Origin: Alisma plantago-aquatica
Taxonomy: Eukaryota; Streptophyta; Magnoliopsida; Alismatales; Alismataceae
Reading direction: 5' to 3'
Assembly: GCA_963693085.1 (NCBI GenBank)
Contig: OY856411.1
Coordinates: forward strand, 117,949,267-118,013,266
Length of the DNA stretch: 64,000 nt
A program made the position numbers and the translations under genes. The notes under the pieces were generated by a model. The model saw only the letters and a list, made by a program, of their open reading frames with translations. It had not been told where the DNA came from and searched no databases. Positions within the stretch are counted from its first letter, which is position 1. Each line of letters opens with the position of its first letter. Positions 34,501 to 47,861 of this stretch are shown piece by piece.

Positions 34501-35600
34501 GCGATGCTACTTGTCGAAGCTGAGGACATTCCTTTTTGACATGTCCTATCTGTCCACAGGCATAACAACCAGAACTCCAACACGGTCCAGTATGTGGCCT
34601 TCCACATTTGTCACATGGCGGTAACTCTTGCCTCTGAGGACCTGTCACTGACATTGACGACCCAGAAGACTGTCCGCTATCGGCACTGCCCCATCTTCCT
34701 GGGTAGTATCCTCCTCTGCCTCTAGAAGTAGTGACATCCTCAGATATCTGCCTGCCGAAACAACCAAAACCACGCCCAAGTTTAGAAAAGAAACCTCTAC
34801 CTCCACCTCTGTATCTGCTACTGGATTGCCCTCTACTGAAGTCTGCAGATCTCTTCTTAGACTCAGGCACCTTGTCAGCATTCACAGATTCTTCAACCTG
34901 TCTAGCAGCCTCGACAAACTCACCAAAGTTCTCTCTGTTCCTCCTGCTAGTAGCAGAAACTGTATGGCGAATTTCTGGCTTTAGCCCTTCCTGAAACCTC
35001 CTGCATCTTTCTATGTTGTCGGGAACAAGCTGCGGACAGAAGTTAGCTAACCGTGTGAAAAGCGCTTCATACTCTGTAACTGTCATGTTCCCTTGCTTAA
35101 TATTCTGTAACTGCCTGATTTTCTCATTAAGAAAAGTGGGTGGATAGAATTTGAGATGAAATTCCTCAGAGAAATCCTGCCAGGAAAGCTCTGTACCTCT
35201 CCTTTTTTCCTTCCACACCACGCCACCACAACTCTGCATCGCCTGTCAAAAGGTAGACTGCATGATTAATCTTCTTCTCTTCTGGAAGCTCCATCAGGCG
35301 AAAGACCTTCTTTATCTGTTTAAACCATTCATCAGCCTCTGCTGGATCTGTAGTGCCACTAAACTCCGTGCCACCAAGCTTCTTTACAAGCTCATATGAT
35401 CGCATCAGATCCTTACTGCTGGTAGAAGTAGAAGCTCGCCTATCAGCCTTGTACTTCTCCCTGGTCTCCAGAAACATCCTGTACATCCGGGATGCTTCAT
35501 CCACGTGGTCACCACCACCTGGACCCAAGTACAAAGGATCGGGGCCAACATGGCTCTCAGCCTGATCATCACGATCAAAGCCTCTTTCTGCCATCTGCAA
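34500..35600 (-). pseudogene. Element C gag, one frameshift
   Basis: The gag start lies at 35600, with a second Met (MAERGFDRDDQ) six bases in. Retrotrans_gag features are GTTDPAEADEWFKQIKKVF and [14 protein letters not shown], then after a frameshift in the T run at 35203-35208, [15 protein letters not shown] and [15 protein letters not shown] zinc knuckle [14 protein letters not shown] lies at 34526-34567. Gag forms the particle; the frameshift disconnects its N-terminal 130 residues from the rest. Confidence 0.92.
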
Positions 35601-35722
35601 TGATATAACAGAACAATTCCTGTTAGAAAACTACAGATAGAAGAAAGACACCTAAACCTTAATCCTATTGGTCTCTTATCGTCCCCTGACCTTGATTTAG
35701 AGTATTCATGTACTCAACCTAT

Positions 35723-35734
35723 GCTCTGATACCA
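35723..35734 (-). promoter_or_regulatory. Primer binding site of element C
   Basis: The plus strand shows GCTCTGATACCA, the reverse complement of TGGTATCAGAGC, 5 nt from the 5' LTR. This fixes the orientation of the element independently of the coding frames. Confidence 0.95.
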
Positions 35735-35739
35735 AAAAT

Positions 35740-37682
35740 TGTCGCGCCCCAATCTCACATTAACCACAAACCACGAAATTAGGGCACGACAGGTGGGATT
35801 AACACATAACCAACCACTTGTCACTTTTTAAAATGATTAAAAACATTTAAAGGATAACCAAGTTTAAACTGTAAACAGAAAACTGAGCAAACTGCAGGGA
35901 CTTTTCTATTTAACTGATTAAAGATACAAGCAAGGTCTACAGCATAATACATTGATTAACATAAAGAAATCACAACATTAATTTACATCTGTGTACACAT
36001 TCTCTCTCTCACTCACACCTTGTCCCGAGGATCGAGGGGAATGGACTAAGAGACCTCTAACTAGACTAACCACAAACCTTCTATCGACTAAGCGTTAGGG
36101 TGAAACGATCCTTCTGATTCCTGATGCTGATGCTGACCTGAAAATGTTTGAGTAGAGGGATGAGCCTACTCGCTCAGTGAATAACATTTCACTTAGCTAT
36201 CACTAAACAACTCGTCAGGTTTATAAACTGAAATAAAAACAAATATACAGTTCAAGCAGGGCAGTTCCATTAGCATAGTAGATATACAGATAATAACCAC
36301 ACTTCTAAGCATCAACATGTGTTTCAGGTAAATAAACAATTATATAAATTTACTGTGAACCTACTTGATTATTTATTCATTTTATTATTATGCCCTAAAT
36401 ATATGCAGTGTACTCTGCATATAAAGATCCGCAGCAAGTTCATGCTACGGTCCCACCGTACAAGACTTAGCGACACACCCGGGAAGTGCTAAGTCTGACT
36501 ACTCGTCCTGGTCTGCACAGGACCCTAGGCTCCACGGCCTCAACGCACAACCACGTGTGCTGCACAACCACGTGTGCTCCCGACTTCTCCTTTAACCTGA
36601 GTACACCGACGGAGAGTCACAGGGTTACCTTCGTGACACAAGCACGAATGGTGTTAGATAACCAAGTTTTCTTTTGTTATCGCAGTGCCATCGTGACACA
36701 AGCACGATTGTTGTTGGACACTGCCTCTCTTTCCATCCTCGTGCCACCAGAATTACTCAACCGGTTGATGTTGGACACGAGTTTCACCCCTAAGTTGCAG
36801 ATTCCCTCTTAGGGGTTCTACGGTGTTAGGGCACCTAAGTCTAATAATTAAATAGCAGATAAACAATTAGACAGAAATATCACATAACAACTGTAAGACA
36901 TAGAATTTCCTCTTTTTCATCATTTACATTACACAATTCAAGTTCTAATGAACTTATCATACTAAAAAGTACATGCTACACTGTTTAAAGGTCATATCAA
37001 CTGATACTGAAGCAAATAAGCATTTAAAATGAGTTAAATAATGATTTCTAAATGAACTGCCACTCACCACTTGAAACTCGGCCGATCACTATGGAACTCG
37101 GCCGAACACTTCCCAGAATCTGAAACTCGGCCGACCAACCTCGGCCGACCAGCAGGAAACTCGGCCGATCCTCTGAGGAACTCGGACGATCGAGACACTG
37201 CTTTAAACACCTACAAGGAAACTCGGCCGATCAGGACCAAATTCGGCTGACAAAAATGCTGTTCGCTTATCTAAATAAGAAACTCGGCCGATCCAAGACC
37301 CCAAACTCGGCCGACCAAAACTCTATACGATTGCCCTAATAGGAAACTCGGCCGACCGAATAGGAACTCGGCCGAACCGCGCACAGGCAGAAAACAAAAA
37401 CGACCTGCAAGAGTCGATTTCTCTCGAATTGACGGGAAAAACTCAAACAAACACCGCCAAACGTTCGCAATCGATGCATACCACCAAAACGGACCTAAAG
37501 GAGGAAGAGAAACGAGCTAGGGCTGCTCCTTGCGCCCCAATCCTCAAGCCGTTTCCCTGCAACCGTAGCTTCAGCTGCGAATCCGAATCGAATTGACGGA
37601 GAAGGTGATCAACGGAGGGAAGAGGACGAGCTACAGCAGCTGATCGGAGCAAAACGGAGCTCCGACGTCTCTCCCTACTCAG

Positions 37683-37743
<61 letters not shown>

Positions 37744-38111
37744 ACGCAAGGAAGAAGAACGCAGAAGCGTTCTCTCGTTTCTGTGAAAGTGAAACGAGAT
37801 AAGTGAGAAGAAGAGAATAAGGAAGAAAACCTAGGGGCCGAATCGCAAAGTTCGAAACTTTCAAAAATTACAAACGGGTCCCTAAAAGCCCAAAAACATG
37901 CAACTTTTGACTCGAAAGTCGGATTCGAACGATTTCTCTGGCAACGCTTCAAGCGTAAGATCCTACATGCTTTAGAAGCTAGAAAACACACTAAGCACAT
38001 ATCATAACCATTTTAAACATTATTAACAAAAACAATCTTATAACTCAACACATCATCTAAACACATGCTTAACAGCATACTTACGGGATAAGCTCGACGC
38101 GGGTCGTAACA
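35740..38111 (-). repeat. Element C 5' LTR
   Basis: 2372 bp, colinear with 28528-30894. Contains the AACTCGGCCGA array at about 37075-37376 and the CT microsatellite at about 37684-37738. Confidence 0.95.
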
Positions 38112-38116
38112 GCAGG

Positions 38117-40200
38117 GCTTACAAAAGTTACAACCCAACAGTGTAAAAAGGCAAAAGCAACAACATGAAATAACTAGACTCTATGTTTGAGTCAACCTTA
38201 AGTGGTAGATGACCACGAGGGGTGACAGTCAGATAGAGCTTTTTCATTCTGATATGTCTTCTCTTGATTTCATCTGATAATCATAAAAAGGTAGTAGTTG
38301 TTAAGCTTCCTTTAATTAGTCCTATGAGGATATGAGGAAGAGAAAAGAAGGATGAGAACCTATATATAGTCCAATATTCTCTTACATGTTTTGAAATTTC
38401 TCTTTTCATGATGAAAGGAAGAGATGTAAAAGAAACACCTAGAGAAAATTTGAGATATTAAGTAGTAAAATTTAAAGAGATGAAACATAATATAAAACAA
38501 ATGCATACTGCCTAATTTTAGTTCTTGAATACCCTGGCCAGGTATTCATCTATTGAAGGCAAGGTAAGTATGATACTCTTAGATTGCTATCTTTCTGATT
38601 ACTCTGATCAAATAGTCATTTTGAGACAATCTAAAGAGCATAATGAAGTAGGAGATGTGGCACGTATATTTCTACCACATCCTAATTGATATAAGAAGGA
38701 ATCTGAGTTAATCATAGATTAACTTATAAACAAAATAAGATGTTAGTATAATGTATACCTTAGTCTGAGGACCTAGAGGTAACAGTTACATGATGAGAGG
38801 AAACAATGTTTAGTGATGAACTAAGGGTTTGAATGCCCATATCTATTAATGATGATGATGATAATGATAAGGAATGATGACATGTAATAATCCTAATAAA
38901 TCCTATGCTGATGGCAAGGAACCTAAGAGGAAACAAGGTTGAATGACACATGAACAGTTGAAAGTCCATGCAATACTCAAAGAAGGTGATAATATATTTT
39001 CTTTAATAAATAACCCTAGATGATGATGGGAGATAAAAGGAATATGTTTCCTTGTGTTCTTTCCTTTCGGAGACATGACAATCAAGTAGGTCTTATAACA
39101 CTTGATGTGCCGAGATTAGAAGTAATCTATAGATGGATACTTTGAAAAATATCAGCTAGTCCTGGATTTTAGTTCCTAGACAAAGAATGTGTGTTAAGTA
39201 ATGTCCCGAGATGAAAGAAAGGTCCCATTATATGTTTGGTTTTGCTAATAACAACATAGGATGGAAATGATAAGGATGTGATGTGTTTTTAACACATGTA
39301 ACTAATACCAAGGTAAGGAATTCTAGTGTCTAAAAAGGTTTAAAGGTATGAGATGGTGAGGACATGAATCCTAATAAGATGATTAATGTTTGGTTATCTA
39401 GAAAGGGTAACTTTGAGATTAATTTGGTTACGTACGATGATATGGACATCATATGTTAGGAGTTTATGCTCTACATAAGCATAAACATTGATAAGGATGT
39501 ATTAACTGAAGGAACAATTGTAGAATCGTCTTGGGAAAAGTTTATAAAGCTAAGATAACTCTTAGAATATCCCTATCTAGATCTGTTGAGATAGCTTATG
39601 CAAATAACATCTAGAGATACCTCTGAGATAGTTCTTCTTGACAAGTAGCCTCTCATTATGACAAGAAAATAAACAGCTAACATGATAGTTGGTACAAGTC
39701 ATAAGAAAGTTTAGTGTTGTGTCAGTAGATTAGAGTGGCACAACAGATGTATGATAAGACTTGTAGTCCCAAGTGGGTGACAGAACGTAACTCTGGTCTC
39801 TCCTTGAATATGAAATGCTAAAACTAAGTGAGGAGTATGGAAGACTCCTAAGGTCAAGAATCTTATTACGTAAAAGATATAAGTTGAGAAGGCAACAAAG
39901 CAATGATGTTTGACACCCGAATTATTCGAAGTATGAATAATACTTTTTTGACTAAGAAAAGTGATACCTAACACAGAGTTGACACTGTAGTCATTAATGG
40001 GAAAGACAGTTGAGTATGTGTCCTATATAATAGATTCTATGATGACTTCGAATGCAAGGAATTTGTGCTGGTCAAACTTCTATGGCATCTCCATAACATT
40101 AAGATGTTATGTGAAGGCTTGATGATATGATGCATGAGTAACAATTGTCTCCCTTCATCTGGGATTTTGGGGACGAAATCCTTGTTAGGGGTTTATAACT
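38117..40200 (+). other. Element A internal region, right part, noncoding
   Basis: About 2.1 kb, AT-rich, without an open frame above 90 codons and without reverse transcriptase or integrase motifs that I can see. The end (about 40163-40200) reads GGGATTTTGGGGACGAAATC and a short purine tract TTAGGGG before the 3' LTR, the chromovirus-type 3' terminus. Confidence 0.8.
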
Positions 40201-41614
40201 TGTAACATCCCTGACGTGGGTTTAGGGCTAACCCTGATTATTTAGCCTAAATAAGTTTCTTAGAACTTTAATATAATCCTCTAAAGTGTTTTGTTATTAG
40301 GTGACAAACTTATGTTTCAAGTTTGGTCCTGTTTGAATAATGTTTGAGCAATGTTCTCTTATTTTGGACCAAAATGCAATTTACCCAAAATAAGGGGTTA
40401 TATTGCAAAATGTCACATGTTAAACATACCTCATGTGGTTTAGCATCGTAAGAGAGAGAATGACGCTAGGTGGTGGCTTGTGGAAAACCTAAATTCCAAG
40501 TTTGAACTTGTTTGAATAATGATAGTGCCTTGTGCACCAATTTTGGTACAAAATGCAAATTACCACCTCTAGAGTGTCCCTACTCCCTCCTAGTATCATC
40601 TAGAGGAGAAATAAAGAAGGGGCACCATGTTTGAATCATTTATGAAAGATGGTACTCTTGGTGATGATAAGACCAAGAAAGGATTGAATGTGAAACCCTA
40701 ACTTGAGTTGTATCGAGTTGTAGACTTGATATGGGAGTGCCTATCAGCCAATGAGCCATATGAGGAGTCTTATATTGATTTGTGAACTCTTGGAAAAGGC
40801 CATGAAGGGCAAATAACCTCAATGAGGAGATCCATGACGAGTTAGATGCTCCTTGTAAAAGTTGTATCAGTTTGCATAATTTGTGAGATAAAGATGAGAT
40901 ATCTTATCAAGCAAGATAACTAATGGCCGAAATATCATCTCTAGATTATCCTCAAGTGTTTTGCATGTCAAGATAAATATGCGTGCATGCAAGGACAAGT
41001 GTCAAACATGCATGGACAGATGGCACCTAGTAGCTTAAAATGATGACACCTCATATACACACTTTTTCATGAACCTCAAGTATATATACCCTTCCTTTCA
41101 CCTATAATTGAAAATTTCGAAATTTATCACCCTATTGACCTTAGATATCATGTATAGAGTCTTTGTATCATGCATAAGAAGAGGGGTATCATGCATAGAG
41201 ATTTGGTATCAGACATAGCAAGGTTATATCGGCCATAGCAAAGTGATATAGACCAAGTGAAGTGATAACGACCAAGTGAGGGATATCAGACACAAAGTGG
41301 TGATGTATCATGCATAGTACTGAGGAGCTCAAGTCTTGGACCTTTGATAAGCTCATCTTCAACCTTGGGAATGTAAAGCTTTGGAGATTGGAGCTTTGAA
41401 GTTGCTCTGGAGGCAGGTTATATAACTTGAACTCAATTATGTTATTATTTACCATCAATCTTGCCTTAGTTAAAAGATTTACTTTTAAATAGAATTTTCT
41501 TGCATAATTGATGAATCCATGAGCTCTAGTAGTAACATAAGACTGTTGTCCATGAACTAGTATAGTAAGAACAAGATTCTAGGGGTTGATGATGATGACA
41601 TCATCATGTTTTAA

Positions 41615-42535
41615 CCTGATATTGGGTTGAAGCACCTCTAACCTGATATGGTGTTGAAGGATACACCTCCTACCCGATATGATGTTGAAACCATATATAG
41701 TGATGTCTATACACCTCTAGAACGATATGGTGATGAGTATACACCTTATGCATGATATGTGACACACACCCCTCATGAATGATATGGTGATCAAGATACA
41801 TCTCATGGGCAATATGGAAACACCCATATACCTCATGCTCGATATGGTGAGCACACATACACCTCAAGGTCAATATGGTGAGCACAAATACACTTCTAAC
41901 TTGATATGGTGTTGAAACCCTAGATGGTGGTATAGAATCCGACATACCTTGGAACCCCACACCCCTATCATTTTGTGTAATGGGTTGATTGTGAAGGGTT
42001 CAACCAGTTGTCTAGCCTATCACTCAACACATGATAGGATTGATCCCAAGAAGGTATGAAAGAGTATGAGCATAAGGGTTTAACCCGATATGCTAACCTG
42101 ATATGGTAACTCAATATGGTAACCCAATATGACGATATGAACACAACCACTAGCATGATATAGTGATGAATTTATACCTCATGGACGATATGAGTGACAC
42201 ATACACACACCTTGTGTACGATATGGGGTCAAACACTCACCTTATACCCGATATGGTGTTGAGTATATACCCTAACCCGACAACCACTAGCATGATATAG
42301 TGATGAATTTATACCTCATGGACGATATGAGTGACACATACACACACCTTGTGTACGATATGGGGTCAAGCACTCACCTTATACCCGATATGGTGTTGAG
42401 TATATACCCTAACCCGATATGATGTTGAAACTCAACATGGTGTTGTGAAATCTGATATGCAAACCCTAAAGGTTGAGTAATATGATATGGATACACGATA
42501 TAGTGATGAGGATACACCTCTATACCCGATATGGA
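41615..42535 (+). repeat. 31-bp GATATGG tandem array (element A 3' LTR)
   Basis: Counterpart of 16750-17530, expanded by the 137-bp duplication described separately. Confidence 0.88.
42144..42417 (+). repeat. 137-bp tandem duplication in the element A 3' LTR
   Basis: 42144-42280 and 42281-42417 are almost identical (one difference noticed, caaacactc against caagcactc). It is absent from the 5' LTR, so it arose after insertion or in the source. Confidence 0.92.
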
Positions 42536-43044
42536 GGAAGCACCTCAATCTAATACAGTTGACTGAGTGATATATGTAGTATATTATGTCAAATGATACT
42601 TTAAGATAAGAAGAGTTTAATGCATTTCGATAAATATGGGCCAATGTACCTTGAGAGAAGGATTGACCCAACCTAATGGGGTATGATGTAATTAATATCC
42701 TAGTAGGGATGAAAGAGAAACTTATACTTGTTTATTGCTCATGTAATGAGTATACATTGATACTCCTAATATGTGTGAAGTCTGAATTAGGGTGTGATTA
42801 TTGATGAATGTACTTGAAAACCCTAGTCGGATTAAAAAGGGAAACCTTAACCCTAATGAAGGGTAATGATATGATTTGAAACTACAATTGGTTAATAAAA
42901 GGAAACCCTAACCCTAATTATGTTGAAACCATGGTGGTATCATGAGATAATGAGCATAGCTAAGCATGAGCTATGATGTTTCATACGGGTCTTGTAAGTC
43001 ATGAGGAATACTTGTACAGCAAGTATAATGATTATATAGGTCTT

Positions 43045-43290
43045 ATGACCTAGAGATAGTTCTTTCCTAGTAAGAGGTGACAAGATTTTTAATAGGCCTT
43101 GTGAGCCATGTGAATAGTTGTTGCCTAGTGAGAGGTGGCAAGATATTAATGGGCCTTGTGAGCCATGTGAATAGTTGTTGCCTAGTGAGAGGTGACAAGA
43201 TGTTTAATGGGACTTGTCAGCCATGTGAATAATTGTTGCCTAGTGAGAGTGAGACATGAGAATAGTTGTTGCCTAGTGAAAGGTGACAAG
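43045..43290 (+). repeat. 58-bp tandem array (element A 3' LTR)
   Basis: Counterpart of 18040-18312, with one unit shortened near 43250. Confidence 0.9.
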
Positions 43291-43649
43291 ATGTTTATAA
43301 AAGTCTCATGAAAGAAATGGTAATGTTCAAAATAAACTAGGGAAATGGAAACCCAGTAACATCATAATAATAATAAATGGTTATAATAATAATGAAATCT
43401 TGGTTATACATGCTTTATGCTTATAGCCATATAAAGGCTATAGTGTTTTGAATATGTTTAAATGAGATAAGAGGAATACTTGTATTACATAAAGGATGTG
43501 AATATGTATGATGGCTTGGCCAAGGTATAATGCCTAGTAAAGGTGATGTGGTATTCAATGATGAATTTAAGGGATTGATATCCCATAATGAAAGTGAAAA
43601 GGAAACATAAAGGTATCCCAACTACTATGGGATCATTAGAAATATGGCC

Positions 43650-44085
43650 ATAATCTCAAGATTGGTACAATCCAATACCTGGCTGAACTCTATCAGGATT
43701 GGTACAATCCAATACCTGGCTAAACTCTATCAGGATTGGTACAATCCAATACCTGGCTGTGAACTCAGGATTGGTACAAACCAATACCTGGCTGAACTCT
43801 ATCAGGATTGGTACAATCTAATACCTGGCTGTGATCTTAGGATTGGTACAATCCAATACCTGGCTGAACTCTATCAGGATTGGTACAATCCAATACGTGG
43901 CTGTGATCTCAGGATTGGTACAATCCAATACCTGGCTGTGATCTCAGGATTGGTACAATCCAATACCTGACAGAACTCTATCAGGATTGGTACAATCCAA
44001 TACCTGGCTGAACTCTTACAAGATCGTTACAATCCAATACCTGGCTAAACTCTTACAAGATCGTTATAATCTAATACCTGGTTAG
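43650..44085 (+). repeat. 37-bp tandem array (element A 3' LTR)
   Basis: About 12 units with core GGTACAATCCAATACCTGGC, in a single block, unlike the split array of the 5' LTR. Confidence 0.92.
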
Positions 44086-44907
44086 CAAATTGGCTGAGGC
44101 CAACAAATAGAAATGAGAATGATTAATGGATATCATACCATGACAATATTATCACATGATAAGCTTGAGATGTTGGCATAATATGATAGGTAAATGATAC
44201 ACATGTTCTTCTTATTCATTATTAAGTGAATATATGATTTATTGTGCTATCATAGACAGTTACAATGCTTTAAAAGATGAGAAATGTTCTAAACTGGTTA
44301 TCCACAGTGATTAACATTGCTTAGTAATATAAAAGAACCTTTGCTCAGTTTAATACTATTTACCTATGATAATAACATTGTTGACGGAGAGTTATATCTC
44401 TCGCTGGGACAATTGTCTCACCCCGTGGGATCCACATTTTTTTAGGTGGACGTGCACAAGGGGGCAGAGACCGTACTGCAGAGGAAGAACAACAGCAGTT
44501 GGGACAGTAGTAATAGCTCAGGTCGAGTATACTGTTTGTCGTGTCTTGTAGATAGATGTCCTATGTGTCGTATCTGTACTCTTAGGTCCTTGGATTTAGT
44601 ACGTGATGGTTTTATGAACAATCTGAGATTTTGTCTTGTATTCCTCGAGGTTTTATGTTGCTTTCGTATATGTTTTGACAAAGCAACTGTTATATGTTAT
44701 CCTCAAGATGAGATGGTACAATGTATGTACAATGTGAACCCTGATGTATATAAAGTTTTAGTTCTTTCATTAAGAGTTTTCCAGGAAATAGATCTCTTTG
44801 CAAAATGGTTTCAATTTTTAGTGATTTTTATTAATCCGCTGCTTATGATTATTCTGCATAATTAGTAATGATTTGGCTGTCGGTTTGGTGGCGGTCGTTA
44901 CAGAAGT

Positions 44908-46033
44908 AGTTGTTCCGGCCCAATAAAGCAAGTCCGTATGGCCTCGAAGTTGCCCTTGCGGAGATAATGGCAGTCGACCAATTAATGATAAGATGGACAA
45001 TTCACATGTAATTATCCCCAAATAATATGCACAGTTTACTATATGTAGCTGGCTATAGGGCTGTTTCTAAATGTCTGGTACATTTCCCATTGAAGTCTAC
45101 CAACTTCCCAGATCCCAATATTCATCATGTCGTAAATGATAAACTAAAGCCGGGCAGGCATTGTCTGAAAATCTCAGATGCTCCAACCTTGTCAATGGGT
45201 TTACATCCATTTAATTGAGAAAAATGACATGAAATAAAAGAGGCAGGAAAGAGAAAATTGCACAAAGACCCCACATAATTTGTTCACACCTGTTTTGTTT
45301 GTGAATGAGAAAGCAACAATAGTGTGTAGAGGGCGCGTGCAGTCGTGATCCATCCCGATACAAATCTATGTGCAGGCCGCAGATGTTCATAATAGGTGAA
45401 GGAAATTGACGTTGTTATCCATCTCCTCATGAAGATGATTTCCTATTGCTCTCCCAACAAAAGAAATATGTGCGACCGTCATGTCTATTGTCAGTAGTCA
45501 AATAGCAGGGACCGGGGGAACAGCCTGGCCGGGCTGGGATGTGTGATGGTGAAGGAACAAAAATCTGATATGTGAACAGTTTGATTCCCCACTGTGGCAT
45601 CTAGCTAAAGTGGACTGGAGTCGGGTCCAATTGGAAGTCTGTCTCGCCCACAACAATACTAATGTTGTAGTTTTGTATTTTCTCACGAATATCAAGATAA
45701 AAAGTCAGACGGTGATAGATGGATCTGTAACTTTACATGTAGTTGCGGCTTATCTCCAAAAGTTGTGAAAATTATATTTAGTATCGCCGATTTGAATGTT
45801 GGGTTACTAAATTGGTGTATAATTGACACATTCAAATGTTGGATGATCTGTTCCTTCTCTCTGCCAGCCTGACAAGCAGACCAAAGCTGGTCATGGTAGC
45901 ATAATCCCGTTAATATGAAATTGACGTCTTCTCCTACTGAAGGTGTGCATAATCTAACAGTATGGAATCGATAAATTCAACTGTTATATCAGATCATATT
46001 TCAAACATCATAATGTACAATCCAATATTTATG
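44908..46033. other. Flank downstream of element A, no gene recognised
   Basis: Continues the pre-insertion sequence interrupted at 15351. Mixed composition, short frames only. Nothing assignable. Confidence 0.5.
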
Positions 46034-47777
46034 CTGTGGTGGAGCCAGCCCCCTGATAAAGGGGGGCACATAGAGAAATGATGTTAAGTATTTATGTGAT
46101 TTATATATTATTTTTATTTTACATAAGAAGTAAATATGGTTTCAATTATAACTACGAGACAAATGGAGTGTCTACATGTCTCAAAGACATATTTTGACCT
46201 GTTTACTTGGATATAAAGAGGTAAATAGATGTATTTTAGATAATTTAAAAAAGTGGTTAAAATCATAGCTCACCACATTGTGGAGTATTTAATCTTAAAT
46301 CTAATTAAAATAATTTTCTATGTATATGTATCATTGTCTAGGATTATGTCTATTATAACATTCTACATATATTTAGGATTTTTTAGCATTTAAGATGAGT
46401 TTAAAATAGCAAACGCTGACATTTTAAAGATTTTTTTTCTATAAGACAAACTATTACTTTAAATTAATTCTCGATAAATATAGATCGTTTTTGAAAAACA
46501 ACATAAATTTATGTTCAATATTGATTGTGTGCATCATTATTTATTTTTCAAGATCTCCCAAGTAATGAAAAAGGAACATAAAGTTAAGAAAATATAATAT
46601 ATAAGTAGTACCATGTGACAATTACTAATATTATATATAAATTAAGAAAATAATATTATATTAATATAAGTTTAAATAAAGATATTTATGATGGTGTTAA
46701 ACTTATTCATTAGTTTTACCTAATAAACTAAAAAATGTTACAATAAATTATTGTTCACTGAGATATACAGATAGTTATTTCTATGTTATGTTAGAAACTA
46801 TGAAAATATTAAAATATGTTATCTTTGACATTATGATGAAATAATATTATAGTTTAGAAGAATAACTTGCTGATAGAAGTATAATTCTAAGGATTAATTC
46901 TCTAACAATACGTGAGTTAAATTATTTTAACAAAAATATATTGATGTATAAAAATTCAAAGAAGTACACATATTTTTAAAATATTATTAAAAAATTTATC
47001 ATGACACCATGTAATACTAAGAAAGTATCATTTGACTTTATCTTTCCTATCATGTATTATAATCATAATAGAAAACAATCACATACACCATTTTCACAAG
47101 TAAAATATACACCCATAGGATGATGTACTTGTTATATTTACTATGCATTTAATTATTTGTAAATAATATAAAAATATATTATATCTATGGAGTATACAAT
47201 TAAGTATAGATATCATTTTTTATTTTCTAATTATCTATGTACTTGCTATATTTGTTACACACTAAACTAATTATATATTATATAAAGTATTTGGTATTTT
47301 ATAAAGTTTAAAATTAATTTTATATATCAATTTTTGTTTCCCAATTACCCATACAACTTTGTACTTGTTATATTTGTTATACTTTTATTTTTTCTATTAA
47401 TAAAAAACTTGATATTTCATTAAATACATTATTAATTATAGATATCAATTTTTATTTACTCATTATAAAGTAGGTGTAAAGTAATTTTTAGTAGATTGAC
47501 ATTAATGTATGCATATTTTTATACAATTTTTTATATGTTAAACAAAAAAGTACAATTTTTTAATTATGTAATATTGAGATATATTTGTAAAAATAAATAA
47601 ATGTCATTTTTATGAAATTTAATATTTTTAATGTATTTCTATTTATGATTTTTTACTTAAAATCGTATTGGTAATGATATTATTTGTAAAAAAACGTTTA
47701 CATACTTTAAAAACAGGCTAAGAATGTGTGATGTAGATAACATATGAAAATAAATATTAACATAGATATCATGTTCA

Positions 47778-47861
<84 letters not shown>

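Larger units (their letters stand above)
28528..38111 (-). mobile_element. Element C: Tekay-type Ty3/Gypsy chromovirus, degraded
   Basis: Full-length 9584-bp element on the minus strand with a perfect 5-bp duplication GCAGG (28523-28527 and 38112-38116). In element orientation the LTRs start TGTTACGACCCGCG and end GCGCGACA; they are 35740-38111 (5') and 28528-30894 (3'). They differ at only a few sites per hundred lines and look about 99% identical by eye. The primer site for initiator tRNA-Met is at 35723-35734. Order gag, protease, reverse transcriptase, RNase H, integrase, chromodomain identifies a chromovirus; the sequence style is Tekay (Del). At least five in-frame stops and two frameshifts mean it makes no complete polyprotein. 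Confidence 0.95.
15352..44902 (+). mobile_element. Element A: LARD-like giant-LTR retrotransposon hosting nested elements B and C
   Basis: The element starts TGTAACATCC and ends TTACA, flanked by a perfect 5-bp duplication GAAGT (15347-15351 and 44903-44907). LTRs are 15352-20635 (5284 bp) and 40201-44902 (4702 bp). The primer site TGGTATCAGAGC, exact for initiator tRNA-Met, lies at 20641-20652. With B and C and their duplications removed, about 2.9 kb of internal DNA remains, with no recognisable protease, reverse transcriptase or integrase. LTRs above 4 kb with a short noncoding interior are the definition of large retrotransposon derivatives (LARDs). A GGGATTTTGGGGACGAAATC word before the 3' LTR resembles the end of Tekay-type chromoviruses, the likely source. 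The LTRs differ visibly more than those of B or C, so A is the oldest of the three. Confidence 0.93.
40201..44902 (+). repeat. Element A 3' LTR (4702 bp)
   Basis: Starts TGTAACATCCCTGACGTGGG and ends GTCGTTACA. Colinear with the 5' LTR except that it lacks the inverted R/U5 insert and has its own recent 137-bp tandem duplication. Confidence 0.93.
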
